From: an uncultured Bacteroides sp.
Lineage (GTDB): Bacteria; Bacteroidota; Bacteroidia; Bacteroidales; Bacteroidaceae
Length of the DNA: 26,559 nucleotides
Assembly: GCA_937890825.1 (NCBI GenBank)
Contig: CALADS010000012.1
Coordinates: 1 to 26,559, forward strand
Direction: 5' to 3'
Shown: in pieces, positions 23,484-26,559 of the stretch
Position numbering within the stretch: position 1 is the stretch's first letter
Layout of the letters: every line of letters starts with the position of its first letter
The notes under the pieces: model-generated
Seen by the model: the letters and a program-made list of their open reading frames with translations, nothing else
What the model was told of the DNA's origin: nothing
The model's database searches: none
Program-made: the position numbers and the translations under genes

Positions 23484-24727
23484 TGGAGCCTTTGTCTTTA
23501 TACGAACTGAATGCTTTGGTGAAACGTAGTTTGGAGCAGTGTTTGCCCCAATCCTATTGGGTGCAGGCAGAACTGAGTGATGTTCGCACACATACCACCG
23601 GACATTGTTATCTGGAATTTGTGCAGAAAGATGCACGCAGCCAGTCGCTCATAGCCAAGGCACGAGGTACCATATGGAATCAGGTGTTTCGCCTGCTGAA
23701 GCCTTATTTCGAAGAAACTACCGGACAGGCATTTGTGGCCGGCATCAAGGTGCTGGTACAGGTAACGGTAAGTTTTCACGAACTCTATGGATACAGTCTC
23801 ACCGTACAAGACATTGACCCTACATATACGCTGGGTGATATGGCGCTACGCCGGAAGGAGATTTTGCGTCAATTAGAGGCCGATGGGGTGTTGACACTCA
23901 ACCGTGAACTTTCCCTGCCTATGTTGCCGCAGCGTATTGCCGTCATTTCCTCGGCCACAGCCGCTGGCTATGGAGATTTTTGCCACCAATTACAGCATAA
24001 TGCCTATGGCTTTTATTTTTATACCGAACTGTTTCCGGCCTTGATGCAAGGCGAACGGGTGGAAGCTTCCCTGCTGGATGCCCTCGACCGTATCAATCAG
24101 CGGATTTCAGATTTCGATGTGGTGGTTATCATCCGTGGCGGAGGGGCTACTTCCGATTTGTCATGTTTCGATACCTACTTGCTGGCGGCAGCTTGTGCGC
24201 AGTTCCCCTTGCCTATTATTACCGGTATCGGGCATGAACGCGACGATACGGTACTCGACTCTGTGGCACATACACGTGTAAAGACTCCTACGGCAGCAGC
24301 AGAATACCTGATAGGCAAGATGGAAGAAACCGCGGCAACCTTGAACCGCCTTTCCGACCGTTTGCATCTGGCTACGCAGCGGATTCTGGAAGGGGAATAT
24401 CGAAAACTACAGGGGTGGACTGCACGCATTCCTATAATGGCCACCCGGCAGATTACCGAGGGTAAATTCCGTTTGGTGTCCTTGTGCCATGCCTTGCAGC
24501 GGGGAGCTCATCAGCAACTCGCCCGCCAGCAACAGCAGTTGGCTCTTTGGTCACAGCATGTATCAGATGCCTCGCCCGACAAGTTGCTGGCTCGTGGCTA
24601 TAGCATAACCTTGAAAGATGGCAAGGTGGTGAAAGATGCCACCTGTCTGCAGCCGGGCGACAACCTGATAACCCGCTTCCGGCAAGGAGAAGTGATTTCA
24701 CAAGTAACGAACAATCAACCTGCATAA
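23483..24727 (+). CDS. xseA: Exodeoxyribonuclease VII large subunit
   Basis: XseA is the catalytic subunit of ExoVII, which degrades single-stranded DNA in both directions. The 414-residue protein has an N-terminal OB-fold domain (about 5-105) followed by the catalytic domain with RGGGATSDL (218-226) and GHERDDTVLD (250-259). The helical region that binds XseB follows. ATG 23483 overlaps the protease stop codon. A longer frame from 23438 would lie inside the protease gene and is not needed. xseB begins 12 bases downstream. Confidence 0.94.
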   Translation: MEPLSLYELNALVKRSLEQCLPQSYWVQAELSDVRTHTTGHCYLEFVQKDARSQSLIAKARGTIWNQVFRLLKPYFEETTGQAFVAGIKVLVQVTVSFHELYGYSLTVQDIDPTYTLGDMALRRKEILRQLEADGVLTLNRELSLPMLPQRIAVISSATAAGYGDFCHQLQHNAYGFYFYTELFPALMQGERVEASLLDALDRINQRISDFDVVVIIRGGGATSDLSCFDTYLLAAACAQFPLPIITGIGHERDDTVLDSVAHTRVKTPTAAAEYLIGKMEETAATLNRLSDRLHLATQRILEGEYRKLQGWTARIPIMATRQITEGKFRLVSLCHALQRGAHQQLARQQQQLALWSQHVSDASPDKLLARGYSITLKDGKVVKDATCLQPGDNLITRFRQGEVISQVTNNQPA

Positions 24728-24739
24728 TCATAGTATTAT

Positions 24740-24949
24740 ATGGCACCGAGAAAAAAAGAAACGTATTCACAGGCTATGGAACGCTTGGAAAAAATAGTTC
24801 GCCAGATAGATAATGGTGAACTGGAGATTGATGAACTGGCAGATAAAATACGCGAGGCAAATGAAATCATAGCCTTTTGCAGCGATAAGTTGACAAAAGC
24901 CAATCAAGAGATAGAAAAATTATTGGCCGAAAAGCAATTATCTGAATAA
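24740..24949 (+). CDS. xseB: Exodeoxyribonuclease VII small subunit
   Basis: This 69-residue helical protein binds several copies to XseA. The typical core is visible: SQAMERLEKIVRQIDNGELE (10-29), followed by a long charged coiled-coil helix. It is placed directly after xseA and ends the operon. Confidence 0.95.
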   Translation: MAPRKKETYSQAMERLEKIVRQIDNGELEIDELADKIREANEIIAFCSDKLTKANQEIEKLLAEKQLSE

Positions 24950-24956
24950 TAAAAGT

Positions 24957-24964
24957 TATTTTTG
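24957..24964 (+). promoter_or_regulatory. -7 element for ilvE (TATTTTTG)
   Basis: TATTTTTG matches TAnnTTTG, beginning 8 bases after xseB ends and finishing 50 bases before the ilvE ATG. No clear -33 TTTG was found. Confidence 0.55.
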
Positions 24965-25014
24965 TTGCAGAACAATTGTATGAAGTATGAGAATAACATA
25001 TAACACAGATTCAT

Positions 25015-26034
25015 ATGAAAGAAATTGATTGGTCTAATCTGTCGTTCGGCTATATGAAGACAGATTATAACGTGAGAATTTATTATCGTAACGAACAATG
25101 GGGTGAGTTGGAAGTTTGCAGCGAAGAGACGATACCTTTGCATATGGCTGCCACCTGCCTGCACTATGGTCAGGAAGCTTTTGAGGGCTTGAAGGCTTTC
25201 CGTGGCAAAGACGGCAAGGTACGTATCTTCCGTTTAGAGGAGAATGCAGCCCGCTTGCAGTCCACCTGCCGGGGTATTCTGATGCCCGAGCTCTCTACAG
25301 AGCGTTTCAAGGAAGCTGTATTAAAGGTAGTGAAGCTGAACGAACGCTTCATCCCTCCGTATGAAAGCGGTGCTTCTCTCTACATCCGTCCTCTGCTTAT
25401 CGGAACGGGTGCGCAGGTAGGTGTCCGTCCGGCTCAGGAATATTTGTTTGTCATCTTCGTTACGCCGGTAGGCCCGTATTTCAAAGGTGGTTTTGCTGCT
25501 ACGCCGTATGTCATTACCCGTAAATACGACCGTGCCGCCCCGCTTGGTACCGGTATCTATAAGGTAGGTGGTAATTATGCTGCCAGTCTGCGTGCCAGTC
25601 AGGAAGCCCATGCTGCCGGCTATTCGGCAGAGTTCTATCTGGATGCCAAGGAAAAGAAGTATATGGACGAATGTGGAGCCGCTAATTTCTTTGGTATTAA
25701 AGACAATACCTACATCACTCCGCTGTCTTCCTCTATCTTGCCTTCCATTACAAACAAGAGTTTGATTCAGTTGGCCGAAGATATGGGCATGAAGGTAGAG
25801 CGTCGTCCGGTGCCCGAGGAAGAACTTGCCACTTTCGAGGAAGCCGGTGCTTGCGGTACAGCTGCTGTTATCAGTCCTATTCAGCGTATCGACGATCCCG
25901 AAAACAACCGTTCTTATGTGTTGGCTCCCGATGGAAAGCCGGGTCCCATCTGTACCAAGTTGTATAATAAGTTGCGTGCCATTCAGTATGGCGACGAACC
26001 CGATACGCATAACTGGGTAACCATTGTAGAATAA
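25015..26034 (+). CDS. ilvE: Branched-chain amino acid aminotransferase
   Basis: IlvE transfers the amino group between glutamate and the keto acids of Leu, Ile and Val using PLP. The 339-residue length and pattern fit the longer type II BCAT family. The PLP lysine is probably Lys183 in TGIYKVGGNYAAS. HYGQEAFEGLKAF (50-62) and the MDECGAANFF segment near residue 220 are typical. It has its own promoter-like element and a strong terminator, so it appears to be transcribed alone. Confidence 0.96.
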   Translation: MKEIDWSNLSFGYMKTDYNVRIYYRNEQWGELEVCSEETIPLHMAATCLHYGQEAFEGLKAFRGKDGKVRIFRLEENAARLQSTCRGILMPELSTERFKEAVLKVVKLNERFIPPYESGASLYIRPLLIGTGAQVGVRPAQEYLFVIFVTPVGPYFKGGFAATPYVITRKYDRAAPLGTGIYKVGGNYAASLRASQEAHAAGYSAEFYLDAKEKKYMDECGAANFFGIKDNTYITPLSSSILPSITNKSLIQLAEDMGMKVERRPVPEEELATFEEAGACGTAAVISPIQRIDDPENNRSYVLAPDGKPGPICTKLYNKLRAIQYGDEPDTHNWVTIVE

Positions 26035-26070
26035 TAACTGTTTCCTTCAAGTCAGGAATTATACTATATT

Positions 26071-26116
26071 CAGACGCAGATGATGTTTGGTTTCTCTCAT
26101 CCTCTGCGTCTGTTTT
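26071..26116 (+). terminator. Intrinsic terminator after ilvE
   Basis: CAGACGCAGATGATG (26071-26085) pairs with CATCCTCTGCGTCTG (26098-26112) with one mismatch, followed by TTTT (26113-26116). The group II intron sequence begins right after it. Confidence 0.85.
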
Positions 26117-26117
26117 C

Positions 26118-26559
26118 GTATGCTCGGCACGAGCATTGTCTAACGGGTGCAAGTCCCGAGTAAGCCCTAATAGCGGGAATTACATAGCCAAAGGCAAGGG
26201 TGTCCATCGTGAGTTGGAATCTGAAAGAAGCCGGCGGCAAACATCTGACCTAACGGACAGAAACTTCATACAAGGCATATGACCGTGGGTAAGGTTGCTA
26301 TACAAACCAAAGCCCTATAGCTATTCGGAACGGTCGGTGTAAATGAAGTGGGTATAAGATGGAAAGACAATGTCCTTATCCGAGGAGGTCTCACGGACGC
26401 TTCAAATAGTTTTTTTTTTTACGAAAGAAGTGGAGTAAAGCTTGCCGTGAGAAGTCAGCAGATGCCATAGTATTGCAATAATCGATAACATTGCATGAAG
26501 GGCTGAACCTAACAATTAAACGATAGTAATTGAAACATACCTTATGAAGGAAAGAATGC
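26118..26559 (+). mobile_element. Group II intron, 5' part (cut off by the window end)
   Basis: From about 26118 the sequence shows the conserved blocks of bacterial group II intron RNA, in order: a GTATG-like 5' end and a short hairpin (26121-26127/26131-26137), GGGTGCAAGTCCC (26145-26157), AAGGGTGTCC and GGAATCTGAA, GGCGGCAAAC, AACTTCATACAAGGC, ACAAACCAAAGCCC, and GAAGTCAGCAGATGCCATAG (26451-26470). These resemble, from memory, bacterial introns that carry a reverse-transcriptase ORF in domain IV, including class C members. The RT ORF and domains V-VI are beyond the window. The exact 5' boundary is inferred. A class C assignment is suggested by placement directly after a terminator but is not proven. 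Confidence 0.85.
26544..26559 (+). CDS. Possible start of the intron-encoded reverse transcriptase (partial)
   Basis: ATG 26544 opens a frame (MKERM...) that continues off the window end, about 75 bases after the conserved GAAGTCAGCAGATGCC block, where the intron RT/maturase ORF normally begins. Only five codons are visible, so the identity rests on context. Confidence 0.35.

Noticed and set aside
25321..26010. 229-residue minus-strand frame opposite ilvE
   Set aside because: It lies wholly antisense to ilvE and has no recognisable domain or promoter.
26410..26420. Eleven-T tract read as an intrinsic terminator
   Set aside because: No GC-rich hairpin ends directly before it; the pairing arms flank the tract on both sides, as expected for an intron stem-loop.

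Overview
This window looks like a chromosomal stretch from a gut-type Bacteroidales genome (Bacteroides/Phocaeicola-like). The evidence is repeated TAnnTTTG promoter elements a short way upstream of genes, the near absence of Shine-Dalgarno sites, a LuxR-type HTH of the kind common in Bacteroides, a Bacteroidetes-type trigger factor and long-form PurC, and AT-rich housekeeping genes. It is mostly ordinary core genome. I did not find a convincing new multi-gene system. The least explained items are a candidate small structured RNA at about 5447-5580, a LuxR regulator relic at 5115-5379, and the 5' part of a group II intron that begins directly after the ilvE terminator.

Layout: 1-460 holds a small orphan ORF of uncertain reality. 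724-4933 (+) is a translation/membrane cluster: DUF177/YceD protein, rpmF (L32), fabH, era and der, with terminators after fabH and der. 5087-5580 holds a decayed LuxR-type regulator and then an orphan promoter-to-terminator unit. 5580-7153 (-) encodes an MlaE/MlaF-type lipid ABC transporter, divergent from lptB (7229-7984, +). 8014-11501 (+) is the protein quality-control set tig, clpP, clpX. recQ (11671-13854, +) follows and meets a minus-strand operon at a bidirectional terminator.

The minus-strand operon, read from 19957 down to 13928, is phoH, purC, menG(ubiE), aroE, an alpha/beta hydrolase, a TPM-domain membrane protein and lemA, with little space between genes. Shikimate and menaquinone enzymes, a purine enzyme and three envelope proteins therefore share a probable transcript. 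Divergent from phoH is a six-TM-type potassium channel (20125-20889, +). Then come mnmA, a secreted subtilisin-like protease, xseA and xseB (21004-24949, +), closely packed and partly overlapping, and ilvE (25015-26034, +). The right edge (from about 26118) is group II intron RNA sequence whose reverse-transcriptase ORF lies mostly outside the window.

No rRNA, tRNA, CRISPR array or insertion sequence was recognised. Several start codons were moved inward from the longest possible ORF because the longer versions run through terminators, promoters or neighbouring genes.
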